Assembly (NCBI GenBank): GCA_036489025.1 | Contig: DASXGN010000001.1 | Location: forward strand, 62,001 to 126,000 | Origin: Dryocola sp036489025 | GTDB taxonomy: Bacteria; Pseudomonadota; Gammaproteobacteria; Enterobacterales; Enterobacteriaceae | Direction of reading: 5' to 3' | Length of the DNA: 64,000 nt | Shown here: piece by piece, positions 9,019 to 17,741 of the stretch | How the letters are laid out: each line of letters opens with the position of its first letter | How positions within the stretch are numbered: the first letter of the stretch is position 1 | Made by a program: the position numbers and the translations under genes | The notes under the pieces: generated by a model | What the model was told of the DNA's origin: nothing | The model's database searches: none | The model's input: the letters and a program-made list of their open reading frames with translations, nothing else

Positions 9019-9948
9019 CTATCCCAGAACTCGTGCGCCAGCCGTATCCAGACGGCAAATATGTACAAAACCTTCCTGGTTCTGCAAATAGTGTTGGCTT
9101 AACCAGTCAGCCACGCGCCGTGCGGTATCCGTGTTATCGCACAGTGCAAATAAGGTAGGGCCAGAGCCCGAAATACCGCTTGCCAGCGCGCCAATATCTG
9201 CGGCGGCCTGGCGTGCTTCGTTGAACCTCGGCAGGAGCTTCGCGCGATAAGGCTCGGCGATAACATCCCGCATTAATTTAGCCGCAAGATCAGGCTGGCG
9301 CGTGTGGCAGGCGTGAATAAAGCCAGCCAGATGACGGCCGTGGCTGATGCAGTCCTGCCGGCGATACTGCGCAGGAAGAATCGCCCGGGCCTCCGCGGTA
9401 GAAACCTTAATGCCGGGATAAGCCAGCACCCAGAGCCATTCATCAAAGCCCGGAACCGACTGGCTGATGATGCCGTTTTCTTCAATCATCAGCTGCATGC
9501 CGCCAAGGAAGCACGGCGCAACGTTATCGTAGTGAACGCTGCCGGAAATGCGGCCTTCCAGTTCGCCCATCAAAGTTAACAGACGATTATCGCTCAGCGG
9601 CCTGCCGCAAAATTCGTTCATCGCCATCAGGCCCGCCACCACCGAACAGGCGCTGGAACCAAGGCCTGAACCTATCGGCATGCTTTTTTCCAGCGTCATC
9701 GCCACGGGGATGTTTTTACCTATTTCCTGGCAAAAGCGTTCCCAACATTGATAGACGATATTCTCGCGAGGCTCGGCCGGCAGCCTGCTGGCGAAGCGCC
9801 CGATATTATTCAGGCTGAAGGATTCTGCCGCTTCCACCGTGACGTAATCGCCAAGCAGGGAGCCGTCAATCGGCGAAACCGCAGCCCCAAGCACATCAAA
9901 CCCGACGCTCATATTGGCGCTGGAAGCCGGGGCGTATACTTTAACCAT
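9019..9948 (-). CDS. thrB: Homoserine kinase
   Basis: GHMP-family kinase that phosphorylates L-homoserine with ATP. It has 309 residues with the ATP-binding motif PIGSGLGSSACSVVAG at about residues 90-105, and the C-terminal GISGSGPTLFAL motif. It starts 1 base after the thrA stop, so translation is probably coupled. Confidence 0.98.
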   Translation of the reverse strand: MVKVYAPASSANMSVGFDVLGAAVSPIDGSLLGDYVTVEAAESFSLNNIGRFASRLPAEPRENIVYQCWERFCQEIGKNIPVAMTLEKSMPIGSGLGSSACSVVAGLMAMNEFCGRPLSDNRLLTLMGELEGRISGSVHYDNVAPCFLGGMQLMIEENGIISQSVPGFDEWLWVLAYPGIKVSTAEARAILPAQYRRQDCISHGRHLAGFIHACHTRQPDLAAKLMRDVIAEPYRAKLLPRFNEARQAAADIGALASGISGSGPTLFALCDNTDTARRVADWLSQHYLQNQEGFVHICRLDTAGARVLG

Positions 9949-9949
9949 C

Positions 9950-12412
9950 TTAGACTCCTAACTTCCATGAGAGGGTGCGCAATAAATCCGCGAAAACACC
10001 GGCGGCGGTAACGTCATTACCCGCACCATAGCCGCGAAGCACCAGCGGCAGCGGCTGATAATAGTGGCTGTAGAAGGCCAGAGCGTTCTCGCCGTTTTTC
10101 ACTTTATACAGCGGATCGTTGCCGTCCACAGCGTCAATTTTAACCTTGCAGCTGCCGTCTTCTTCGATCGCGCCAACAAAACGCATAACTTTGCCCTCGT
10201 CGCGCGCTTTCGCCACCCGGGCGGCAAACTCGTCGTCAAGCTGTGGCAAACGCGCCATAAACGTTTCGACATCGCCGGTAGAATCAAACGACTCGGGCAA
10301 AACAGGTTCGATAACGATATCGCTCAGCTCAAGGTTGCTGCCGGTTTCGCGGGCCAGAATCAGCAGCTTGCGCGCGACGTCCATACCGGAAAGATCGTCG
10401 CGAGGATCCGGTTCGGTATACCCCATTTCACGAGCCACGCGGGTCGCTTCGGAGAAGCTCATGCCCTCGTCCAGCTTGCCAAAGATAAACGACAGCGAGC
10501 CGGAAAGAATGCCGGAGAAACGACGCAGTTCGTCGCCCGCATTGAGCAGATTTTGTAGGTTTTCAATAACCGGCAGGCCCGCGCCCACGTTGGTATCGTA
10601 GAGGAATTTACGGCGCGATTTCGCCGCCGCATTTCGCATCTGGTGGTAATAATTCATGGTCGAAGTGTTCGCCTTTTTGTTCGGCGTCACCACGTGGAAG
10701 CCTTCTCCAAGGAAGTCAGCATACTGATCGGCAATCGCCTGGCTGGACGTACAGTCAACGATGACCGGGTTAAGCAGATGATATTCTTTCGCCAGACGAA
10801 TCAAACGGCCGAGGTTAAAAGGCTCTTTGGCCTCCGCCAGTTCGTGCTGCCAGTTCTCCAGATCTAAACCGTGGACGTTGGTCAGCAGGGCTTTAGAGTT
10901 CGCCACGCCGCAAACGCGCAAATCGATATGTTTCTTTTTCAGCCAGTTTTGCTGGCGTTTGACCTGCTCAAGCAGGGCCGCACCCACGCCGCCGACGCCA
11001 ATCAGGAACAGTTCGATAACCTGGTCGGTGTTGAACAGCATCTGGTGGGTTACGCGCACGCCGGTCGTCGCGTCGTCGTTGCTGACAACGACGGAAATGG
11101 AGCGCTCGGAAGAGCCCTGGGCAATGGCCACGATATTGATATTCGCACGAGCAAGCGCGGCGAAGAATTTAGCGGAAATTCCGCGCAGGGTACGCATGCC
11201 GTCACCGACTACGGAGATGATCGCCAGATGCTCCATAATTGACAGCGGCTCAAGCAGGCCTTCTTTTAGCTCGAGATAAAACTCTTCTTCCATTGCCCTG
11301 CGCGCTCTGGCGCAGTCGCCCTGCGGCACGCAGAAGCTGATGCTGTATTCAGACGAAGACTGAGTGATAAGCACCACTGAAATCCCCGCGCCGGACATCG
11401 CCGCAAATACGCGGGCGGCCATGCCGACCATGCCCTTCATACCCGGACCGGACACGTTAAACATCGCCATATTATTCAGATTAGTGATGCCTTTTACCGG
11501 CAGGCCGTCCTCATCACTTTCGGCGCCAATCAGCGTGCCCGGAGCCTGCGGGTTACCGGTGTTTTTAATCAAACAAGGAATGTGGAACTGAGCAATTGGG
11601 GTGATGGTGCGGGGGTGAAGAACTTTGGCGCCGAAGTAGGAAAGCTCCATGGCTTCCTGGTAGGACATCGACTTCAGCAGCCTGGCATCCGGTACCTGAC
11701 GCGGGTCACAGGTATAAACGCCGTCGACGTCGGTCCAGATTTCGCAGCAGTCGGCGCGTAAACAGGCGGCAAGCACCGCGGCAGAATAGTCGGAGCCGTT
11801 ACGGCCCAGAACCACCAGCTCGCCTTTCTCGTTACCCGCCGTGAAGCCGGCCATTAGCACCATATGGTCAGCCGGAATGCGGCTGGCGGCGATACGGCGG
11901 GTAGACTCAGAAATATCGACGGTGGATTCGAGGTAATGCCCAACGGCGAGGAGCTTTTCAACGGGATCGATAACGGTGACGCTGTGACCGCGGGCTTCAA
12001 GCAGCGCGGCCATGATAGCGATAGAGAGTTTTTCGCCACGACAGATTATTGAGGCGTTGACGCCGTCCGGGCATTGCCCCAGCAGGCTGATGCCGTGCAG
12101 TACGTGCTTAAGCTGGGCGAACTCCTGCTCAACAAACGCTTTCAGCCTCGCCTGCGGGAAGCCAGGCTGAGCTTCCGCAAGCCCGCTGAGCAGCTCGCTA
12201 AAAATGCGTTCTGCGTCGCTGATATTCGGCAGCGCATCCTGCCCACCGATGGTTTTTTCAATCATTGCCACCAGGTGATTGGTAATTTTTGCCGGGGCAG
12301 ACAGCACGGTCGCCACCTGCCCCTGTTTGGCATTGCTTTCCAGGATGTCGGCGACACGCAGAAAACGCTCCGCATTCGCCACTGATGTACCGCCGAATTT
12401 CAACACTCGCAT
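9950..12412 (-). CDS. thrA: Bifunctional aspartokinase I / homoserine dehydrogenase I
   Basis: Catalyses the first and third steps from aspartate to threonine and is feedback-inhibited by threonine in E. coli. The length of 820 residues equals that of E. coli. The N-terminal kinase begins MRVLKFGGTSVANAERF. Two ACT-like regulatory segments follow at about 310-460 (for example MFNVSGPGMKGMVG). The dehydrogenase domain begins near 464 with LFLIGVGGVGAALL and includes TNVGAGLPVI near 625. Expression is expected to depend on the attenuator just upstream. Confidence 0.99.
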   Translation of the reverse strand: MRVLKFGGTSVANAERFLRVADILESNAKQGQVATVLSAPAKITNHLVAMIEKTIGGQDALPNISDAERIFSELLSGLAEAQPGFPQARLKAFVEQEFAQLKHVLHGISLLGQCPDGVNASIICRGEKLSIAIMAALLEARGHSVTVIDPVEKLLAVGHYLESTVDISESTRRIAASRIPADHMVLMAGFTAGNEKGELVVLGRNGSDYSAAVLAACLRADCCEIWTDVDGVYTCDPRQVPDARLLKSMSYQEAMELSYFGAKVLHPRTITPIAQFHIPCLIKNTGNPQAPGTLIGAESDEDGLPVKGITNLNNMAMFNVSGPGMKGMVGMAARVFAAMSGAGISVVLITQSSSEYSISFCVPQGDCARARRAMEEEFYLELKEGLLEPLSIMEHLAIISVVGDGMRTLRGISAKFFAALARANINIVAIAQGSSERSISVVVSNDDATTGVRVTHQMLFNTDQVIELFLIGVGGVGAALLEQVKRQQNWLKKKHIDLRVCGVANSKALLTNVHGLDLENWQHELAEAKEPFNLGRLIRLAKEYHLLNPVIVDCTSSQAIADQYADFLGEGFHVVTPNKKANTSTMNYYHQMRNAAAKSRRKFLYDTNVGAGLPVIENLQNLLNAGDELRRFSGILSGSLSFIFGKLDEGMSFSEATRVAREMGYTEPDPRDDLSGMDVARKLLILARETGSNLELSDIVIEPVLPESFDSTGDVETFMARLPQLDDEFAARVAKARDEGKVMRFVGAIEEDGSCKVKIDAVDGNDPLYKVKNGENALAFYSHYYQPLPLVLRGYGAGNDVTAAGVFADLLRTLSWKLGV

Positions 12413-12439
12413 TGGATCTTACCCCTAGATTTTTAGTCG

Positions 12440-12476
12440 AAAAAAAAGCCCGCACTGTTCAGGTGCGGGCTTTTTT
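12440..12476 (-). terminator. Threonine-operon attenuator (terminator hairpin)
   Basis: AAGCCCGCAC and GTGCGGGCTT pair around a seven-base loop at 12447-12472, and the minus strand continues with eight T. It lies between thrL and thrA, and its first arm can also pair with the end of thrL (GGTGCGGGC), as in thr attenuation. Confidence 0.93.
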
Positions 12477-12493
12477 CGTTATTCCTGTATGCG

Positions 12494-12562
12494 TCAGCCC
12501 GCACCGTTACCTGTGGTAATGGTGGTTGTAATAATTGTGGTCATTGGGCTGATGCGAATCAT
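12494..12562 (-). CDS. thrL: thr operon leader peptide
   Basis: A 22-residue peptide that begins MIRISPMTTIITTT and ends ITTGNGAG, the same ending as E. coli ThrL. It contains seven threonine and five isoleucine codons, so a stalled ribosome senses charged tRNA-Thr and tRNA-Ile. The upstream segment AGAGCACACAACATCC closely resembles the E. coli leader. It is too short for ordinary gene finding and is identified by position, composition and the attenuator that follows. Confidence 0.95.
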   Translation of the reverse strand: MIRISPMTTIITTTITTGNGAG

Positions 12563-12590
12563 GGATGTTGTGTGCTCTTAATATGATTTA

Positions 12591-12626
12591 CCTATATTGG
12601 TTAAAGTATCCGCCAGGCTAAGTCAA
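12591..12626 (-). promoter_or_regulatory. Threonine-operon promoter region
   Basis: The minus strand carries TTGACTTAG (complement 12618-12626) and then ACTTTAACCAATATAGG, ending at 12591. Both blocks are shared with the E. coli thr promoter region as I recall it. The exact -35 and -10 hexamers are not assigned because TTGACT and TATAGG are too far apart for one promoter. Confidence 0.6.
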
Positions 12627-12719
12627 TTTATTTTTAATTTTGTCACCCAGAGTGACATTCCGTTGGCGCGCTGATAAAAACGCCCGCCGTGATACTTTTA
12701 CACTATCGAAACCGGGTAC

Positions 12720-13448
12720 TCACTCGCCACTTTCACTACCTGAACGGGTTTCACCAGCATTTAAAACTGGAAGATTAATTTCAATATCGTGCAGCAAACG
12801 ATGCAGCATTGCCGTGTCTCGCTGGGTCAGCAGCCCTAAACGCTGCTGCAGCCAGTCGGTCATTTTTTGGTCATCCGCCACGTCCAGGCGAGCGGTCAAA
12901 GCCGTAAGACGATGGCGTAATGCGCTCAACTGCTGAACATCCGCCTCCTGTTTTAGCGGTTCCGGCAGTTGCATAAGGGCGGAAAGCTGATAGCAGTACA
13001 CCATCACCGCCTGCCCCAGATTTAACGAAGGATAGTCTGCCACCATCGGCACGCCGGTTAACACGTCCGCCAGCTCCAGCTCTTCATTCGTCAGGCCCGA
13101 ATCCTCGCGTCCAAACACCAGCGCCGCCGTACCGACCCACTCGCGCTTCTCTTCCAGAAGCGGGACCAGCTCGTGTGGCGTAGCGTAATAATGAAATTTG
13201 GCGCGGCTGCGGGCGGTAGTGGCAACGGTAAAGTTCACGTCGTGCAGAGCGTCGGCAAGCGTGGAAAAATGCTGAGCGTTATCAAGGATATCTGCGGATC
13301 CGTGCGCAACCCAGCGCGCTTCAGGCTTGCGATCCGCCTCGCTGTCAACGATGCGCAATTCCGTGAAGCCCATGGTTTTCATAGCTCGGGCTGCGGCACC
13401 GATATTTTCCGCGCGGGCGGGGGAGACCAGGATAATGGGTAAACGCAT
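12720..13448 (-). CDS. lasT: SPOUT-family tRNA/rRNA methyltransferase LasT (YjtD)
   Basis: Predicted SAM-dependent RNA 2'-O-methyltransferase of the SpoU/TrmJ type, 242 residues. It begins MRLPIILVSPARAENIGAAARAMKTMGF, and the deep-knot motifs are FGREDSGLTNEEL near residue 115 and PSLNLGQAVMVYCYQ near residue 140. It lies between arcA and thrL as in E. coli, on the thr strand. AAGAAGG precedes the start. The exact RNA target is not known to me. Confidence 0.9.
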   Translation of the reverse strand: MRLPIILVSPARAENIGAAARAMKTMGFTELRIVDSEADRKPEARWVAHGSADILDNAQHFSTLADALHDVNFTVATTARSRAKFHYYATPHELVPLLEEKREWVGTAALVFGREDSGLTNEELELADVLTGVPMVADYPSLNLGQAVMVYCYQLSALMQLPEPLKQEADVQQLSALRHRLTALTARLDVADDQKMTDWLQQRLGLLTQRDTAMLHRLLHDIEINLPVLNAGETRSGSESGE

Positions 13449-13820
13449 TAAGACCTTCTTAAAAATTGTCAGGTCCGAACAATTTCCGGACTAAAAATGA
13501 TAATGCGCGTCACAAATTTACTTTAATGCAACATTTGCAGGCGCAATATAAGTTATAAAAACATCAATGATACGCATATGTTTTCGGATTCGTAATGCGA
13601 TAAAAATCGCAAATTCTAATTATATCTCTATGTTTAATATGGTTAAAGCACAGCAGACATCCATAACGCACCCGCATGAGTCAGCTTTATTGCTGCCTGC
13701 TCGTCACCACGTTGATTATTAAAAAATTGTGACGCAAGCTAGCAATACGCTACGATGATTTCATCAAACTGTTAACGTGCTACAATTGGAATTGATATAT
13801 GTCAACGAAGCGTAGTTTTA
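13449..13820. other. AT-rich intergenic stretch between lasT and the arcA leader
   Basis: About 370 bases with no coding frame I can support. It must hold the lasT promoter and distal arcA promoters. I could not assign a promoter with confidence, and no good FNR box was seen. Confidence 0.6.
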
Positions 13821-13988
13821 TCAGATGTCTAAAGCGGTCCTGCCTGTTATGTTGCTGTTAAAATGGTTAGGATAACAGCCGTTTTTGACACCGTCGGGTC
13901 CAGAGGGAAAAGTGCCCACGACCAAGCTAATGATGTTGTTGACGTTGATGGAAAGTGCATCAAGAACGCAATTACGTACTTTAGTCAT
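13821..13988 (-). pseudogene. yjjY: yjjY-like frame in the arcA leader, frameshifted relative to E. coli
   Basis: Antisense to arcA, a frame begins MTKVRNCVLDALSINVNNII and stays like E. coli YjjY for its first 28 residues. A single extra base near 13898-13905 then shifts the frame. It reads on to a TGA for 55 residues in all, instead of the 46 of E. coli. The original second half (TVSKTAVILTILTAT, then TAA at 13847-13849) is still readable in the next frame. DNA is therefore conserved past the point where protein is not. This suggests the region is kept as arcA leader DNA rather than as a gene. Comparison is from memory of E. coli YjjY. Confidence 0.6.
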
Positions 13989-14083
13989 GTTTAGCCCGTC
14001 ATGTTAATTTATGGCATGTACCAGGCAGGTCAGGGACTTTTGTACTTCCTGTTTCGATTTAGTTGGCAATTTAGGTAGCAACC

Positions 14084-14800
14084 ATGCAGACCCCGCACAT
14101 TCTTATCGTCGAAGACGAGTTAGTAACACGCAACACGTTAAAAAGCATTTTTGAAGCTGAAGGCTACGATGTCTTTGAAGCGACAGATGGCGCAGAGATG
14201 CATCAGATTCTTTCAGATAATGACATCAATCTGGTCATTATGGACATCAACCTGCCGGGTAAAAATGGCCTGCTGCTGGCGCGTGAACTGCGTGAACAAG
14301 CCAACGTGGCGCTGATGTTCCTGACGGGCCGCGATAACGAAGTCGACAAAATCCTCGGTCTTGAAATCGGCGCGGATGATTACATCACCAAACCTTTCAA
14401 CCCGCGTGAGCTGACTATTCGTGCGCGCAACCTGCTGTCCCGTACCATGAACCTCGGCGCAATCAGCGAAGAGCGTCGTTCCGTTGAAAGCTACAAGTTC
14501 AACGGCTGGGAGCTGGACATCAACAGCCGTTCACTGGTTAGCCCGAACGGTGAGCAGTATAAGCTGCCGCGCAGTGAATTCCGCGCGATGCTGCACTTCT
14601 GCGAAAACCCAGGCAAAATTCAGTCACGTGCTGAACTGCTGAAGAAAATGACCGGCCGTGAGCTGAAGCCGCACGACCGTACCGTTGATGTGACCATCCG
14701 CCGCATTCGTAAACATTTCGAATCCACGCCGGATACCCCTGAAATCATCGCGACCATTCACGGTGAAGGCTATCGTTTCTGCGGCGACCTGCAGGAATAA
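14084..14800 (+). CDS. arcA: Aerobic respiration response regulator ArcA
   Basis: OmpR-family response regulator partnered with the ArcB sensor; it represses aerobic respiratory genes when oxygen is low. It has 238 residues. The receiver domain has the acidic pair E10/D11, the phosphate-accepting D54 in LVIMDINLPGKNG and a conserved lysine in ITKPFNPRELT. The winged-helix DNA-binding domain spans about 135-234. AGGTAG precedes the start. The leader before it is long (635 bases to lasT) and very similar to that of E. coli. Confidence 0.98.
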   Translation: MQTPHILIVEDELVTRNTLKSIFEAEGYDVFEATDGAEMHQILSDNDINLVIMDINLPGKNGLLLARELREQANVALMFLTGRDNEVDKILGLEIGADDYITKPFNPRELTIRARNLLSRTMNLGAISEERRSVESYKFNGWELDINSRSLVSPNGEQYKLPRSEFRAMLHFCENPGKIQSRAELLKKMTGRELKPHDRTVDVTIRRIRKHFESTPDTPEIIATIHGEGYRFCGDLQE

Positions 14801-14828
14801 TTCAGGCGGAACCTCAGTCACCATTGCG

Positions 14829-14856
14829 AAAGGGCGGATTATCCGCCCTTTTCTTT
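14829..14856. terminator. arcA terminator, facing creD
   Basis: AAGGGCGGAT and ATCCGCCCTT form a long stem at 14830-14850, followed by TTCTTTT on the plus strand. It lies between the convergent arcA and creD and may act for both. Confidence 0.8.
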
Positions 14857-14867
14857 TGCCTGAAAGT

Positions 14868-16226
14868 CTACTTCCACAGGCGGAATCTTTCCGTCTCCTG
14901 CTGCGGATTGCCTTCGGGCCGCGCCTGCATTTTCTTACCCATTCCGTACCAGTCAATATTTCGCGTCAGCAGCATAATGGCGGCCAGAGCGATAAACAGA
15001 ACGCCGGTGCCCAGCAGCAGCGCGCTGTCCTCCGATTGCAGAAGCTGCCAGAGTACCGCGTCCAGCGTTAGCAGCCCAACGGTGAACATCGTGCTCACCT
15101 TCCAGCTTTTCAGCACAGCTTTAAGGTAGAAACCGTTAATTCCCGCGCACACCAGGCTCGCCAGCAGCCAGGCCATGTTAAAACCGGTATGCTCTGAAAG
15201 CGCGAGCAGCACCAGATAGAACATCACCAGCGACAGCCCCACCAGCAAGTACTGCATCGGGTGAACGCGCAGGCCGGTCAGCGTTTCCAGCAGGAAGAAG
15301 CTCATAAAAGTCAGGCCAATCAGCAGAATCGCATATTTCACCGCGCGGTCCGTCAGCTGATACTGATCGACGGGATTAGCCACCGTGACGCTGAAAGCAG
15401 GCAGTCGCTCGGCGTCTATCAGCAATCCGTCATAAAAATGCGTATTGAGATTGTTAGCAAACCAGGTGCTCTGCCAGCCTGCGGTAAATCCTTTCTCATT
15501 GACCGTCCGCTGCTGCGGCAGGAAATCGCCGACAAAGTTAGGGTGCGGCCAGTTGCTGCTCAGGCTGAACTGGCTGTTACGACCGAGCGGCACAACCGCC
15601 AGCTGTTTTGTTCCCAACAGTTGCAGATTGACGCGCAGCGTAAACTTCTCTTCCTGCAAAAGCTCCGGAGGAATATCGGCGTGCAGGCCTTGCTCCAGCC
15701 CCGGCAAATGACTGCCTGGCTCAATCGGATAAGACCGGCCGTTAATATCAAGCTCGCCAACCTTGCCAATCCCGCGCGTATCCCCCACGGCCAGCACCAC
15801 GAAAGGCGCACCGATAACGGTATCCGCGCTGTCATCATGCGCCAGCTGCTGGCGATTGAACGTCGCATCAAGCGAAAGCGATGTCTGCCAGATTTGCCCT
15901 TCATAGATACCAATATGGCGAGCCTCAACCACCTGCTTTCCCTCGATATTCAGGCTCTCCGGCAGATAATAACGAATAAACCGCCGCTCTTTTTTTACTT
16001 CTTGCTTGTCCTCCATAACGGTGGTTATTTCCGTTATGGGGATGGCGATAAGCGGCCCGGTAATCGTCTGCGGGCCGCTGGCGCTCTGGCGCAGCGACTG
16101 CTCGACGTCATCCCGATAGCTGCTGCGCTCATCAATAAGCGAGCTCAGCATGCTCAGCGGAATTAACAAAAGAACCATACACCCCAGCAGGGTCATCACT
16201 TTCCAGAACAGCGCAGATTTCAACAT
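14868..16226 (-). CDS. creD: Inner-membrane protein CreD
   Basis: CreD is the main target of the CreBC system and affects envelope and beta-lactam responses; its biochemical role is unknown. The product has 452 residues. It has an N-terminal membrane helix, a large periplasmic region (about 40-300) and a C-terminal cluster of five or six helices. The start is the ATG of MLKSALFWKV, with GGAGGGG upstream; the longer frame lacks homology. A cre tag lies in the 87-base gap after creC. Confidence 0.95.
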   Translation of the reverse strand: MLKSALFWKVMTLLGCMVLLLIPLSMLSSLIDERSSYRDDVEQSLRQSASGPQTITGPLIAIPITEITTVMEDKQEVKKERRFIRYYLPESLNIEGKQVVEARHIGIYEGQIWQTSLSLDATFNRQQLAHDDSADTVIGAPFVVLAVGDTRGIGKVGELDINGRSYPIEPGSHLPGLEQGLHADIPPELLQEEKFTLRVNLQLLGTKQLAVVPLGRNSQFSLSSNWPHPNFVGDFLPQQRTVNEKGFTAGWQSTWFANNLNTHFYDGLLIDAERLPAFSVTVANPVDQYQLTDRAVKYAILLIGLTFMSFFLLETLTGLRVHPMQYLLVGLSLVMFYLVLLALSEHTGFNMAWLLASLVCAGINGFYLKAVLKSWKVSTMFTVGLLTLDAVLWQLLQSEDSALLLGTGVLFIALAAIMLLTRNIDWYGMGKKMQARPEGNPQQETERFRLWK

Positions 16227-16288
16227 TATCCCCTCCATTTTTGATACGGCGAGGATAGAAGGCATATGTGGGGCAGGAATGAAGCTAT

Positions 16289-16304
16289 GTGAAGAGACGG
16301 TGAA
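16289..16304 (-). promoter_or_regulatory. cre tag (CreB-binding direct repeat) upstream of creD
   Basis: On the minus strand the sequence is TTCAC, six bases (CGTCTC), then TTCAC. This is the TTCAC-N6-TTCAC direct repeat known as the cre tag and bound by CreB. It stands 62 bases before the creD start, in the creC-creD gap, so creD likely has its own CreB-activated promoter. Confidence 0.88.
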
Positions 16305-16313
16305 GGGATGAAA

Positions 16314-17741
16314 TTAATTTACCGGCAGCGTCAGCGCGGCCTGCGTTCCGCCTGCGGGACGATTTTCAACGGTAATGCTTCCGCGATGCAGACGCGCCAC
16401 CTCCTGAACAAAGGCCAGCCCTAGCCCGCTGCTCTTTTGCCCGTTGCTGCGGGGCAAAGAATAGAAGCGTTCGAACACCCGGCTGCGAGCGTAATCAGGA
16501 ATGCCGCTTCCCGTATCCGTAACCAGAATAGTCATCAGCGAGTCATGCTGTTCCGCCCTCAGCGTGATTTCCCCACCCGGCGGCGTGAAATCGAGGGCGT
16601 TATCCAGCAGATTCCCAAGAGCCTGCTCCAGCAGGGCTACATCGCCTTCGACGGCCAGATTTTTTTGGGCGCATTCGCCCACTCTTAAAGCGATATTTTT
16701 GCCTTGAGCAATCACTTCACGGTTGCCGCACAGTTTGCCAAACAGCTCCGCCAGATCGACCGGCTGGGGGTTAATCTCCGCCCGGCTTTCTAATTTGGCC
16801 TGCCGCAGCAGATTCTCCACCAGCTGCTGCATGCGCAGATTCTGCTGCAAAATATTCGCCGAGAACTTCTCCACCGCGTCGGGAGGGGGACCCTCGCGCA
16901 ATATTTCTGCCGCGCCGCGAATCGCCGCCAGCGGGCTTTTCAGCTCGTGGGTCAGCGCGTATACGTACTGCTCAATATAGCTCTTTCCTTCCAGCTTAAG
17001 GCGCATGCTTTCCAGCGCCATTGCCAGCTTACGCAGCTCGCTGCTGGCCGGTTTTGGCAAAGGCAGGGGATGCTCTTCGGTGACCGAATCCGCATAGCGC
17101 ACCAGCTTACCGATAGCGCGGTTAATCCAGAGCACAAACGCGAAGCCGATCAGCAGAGCGATACCCAGCAGCGCCACGCCCGCCCACAGAATGCGCCCCT
17201 CGCTGCGGCGAATAACCGGCTCCATTGCGCTATTGGGTTTGCCTACGCTGAGCACGCCAATAATATTCCCTCCGTCGCGCACCGGGGCGGCAACGTACAT
17301 CACGGTGCTTTGCGGATTATTGGCGTTCAGCGGCGTGCTGCGCGCGCCATACTTGCCCTGTAGTGTCAGCCAGACATCGTTCCAGCGCGAATAATCCTGC
17401 CCCGTAGCTGTACCGCTCGAATCGTACAGCACGATGCCTTTGGCGTCCGTCAGGTAGACGCGGTACTCATTGCGAGATTTGGTAATGCCGCTGATATTGG
17501 CTTTGAAATCATGCTGATTGAGATGGGAAAAAGCCTGCGCAAGCTGCCCGTTTTGCGCGTTTCCGGCCCGCATATCGGCGCGGGCAAACTCAGCGAGCAG
17601 CGTGGCCGTATCGATAAGCGTGCCTTCGGTTGCGCGACGTACACCGGGCTTCACTTCCTGTAAGAAAATCGACAGTACAAACCAGGCGGCGATCGCCACA
17701 ATCAAAAAGTACCCCAGCAGCAGGCGCATCCCGATGCGCAT
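16314..17741 (-). CDS. creC: Sensor histidine kinase CreC
   Basis: Membrane-bound kinase that phosphorylates CreB. It has 475 residues, with helices near 7-27 and 185-205 enclosing a periplasmic sensor region. A HAMP-like linker follows, then the phosphoacceptor H265 in YALTHELKSPLAAIRGAAEI and the ATP-binding N and G boxes (LGNLLDNALDFTPPGG, VTDTGSGIPD, SSGLGLAFVQEVARLHRG). Its ATG overlaps the creB stop by one base, so the two are translationally coupled. Confidence 0.97.
   Translation of the reverse strand: MRIGMRLLLGYFLIVAIAAWFVLSIFLQEVKPGVRRATEGTLIDTATLLAEFARADMRAGNAQNGQLAQAFSHLNQHDFKANISGITKSRNEYRVYLTDAKGIVLYDSSGTATGQDYSRWNDVWLTLQGKYGARSTPLNANNPQSTVMYVAAPVRDGGNIIGVLSVGKPNSAMEPVIRRSEGRILWAGVALLGIALLIGFAFVLWINRAIGKLVRYADSVTEEHPLPLPKPASSELRKLAMALESMRLKLEGKSYIEQYVYALTHELKSPLAAIRGAAEILREGPPPDAVEKFSANILQQNLRMQQLVENLLRQAKLESRAEINPQPVDLAELFGKLCGNREVIAQGKNIALRVGECAQKNLAVEGDVALLEQALGNLLDNALDFTPPGGEITLRAEQHDSLMTILVTDTGSGIPDYARSRVFERFYSLPRSNGQKSSGLGLAFVQEVARLHRGSITVENRPAGGTQAALTLPVN

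Noticed and set aside
13750..13775. Possible FNR box in the arcA upstream region (TGATTTCATCAA)
   Set aside because: The half-sites are too close together; the TTGAT-N4-ATCAA spacing is not met.
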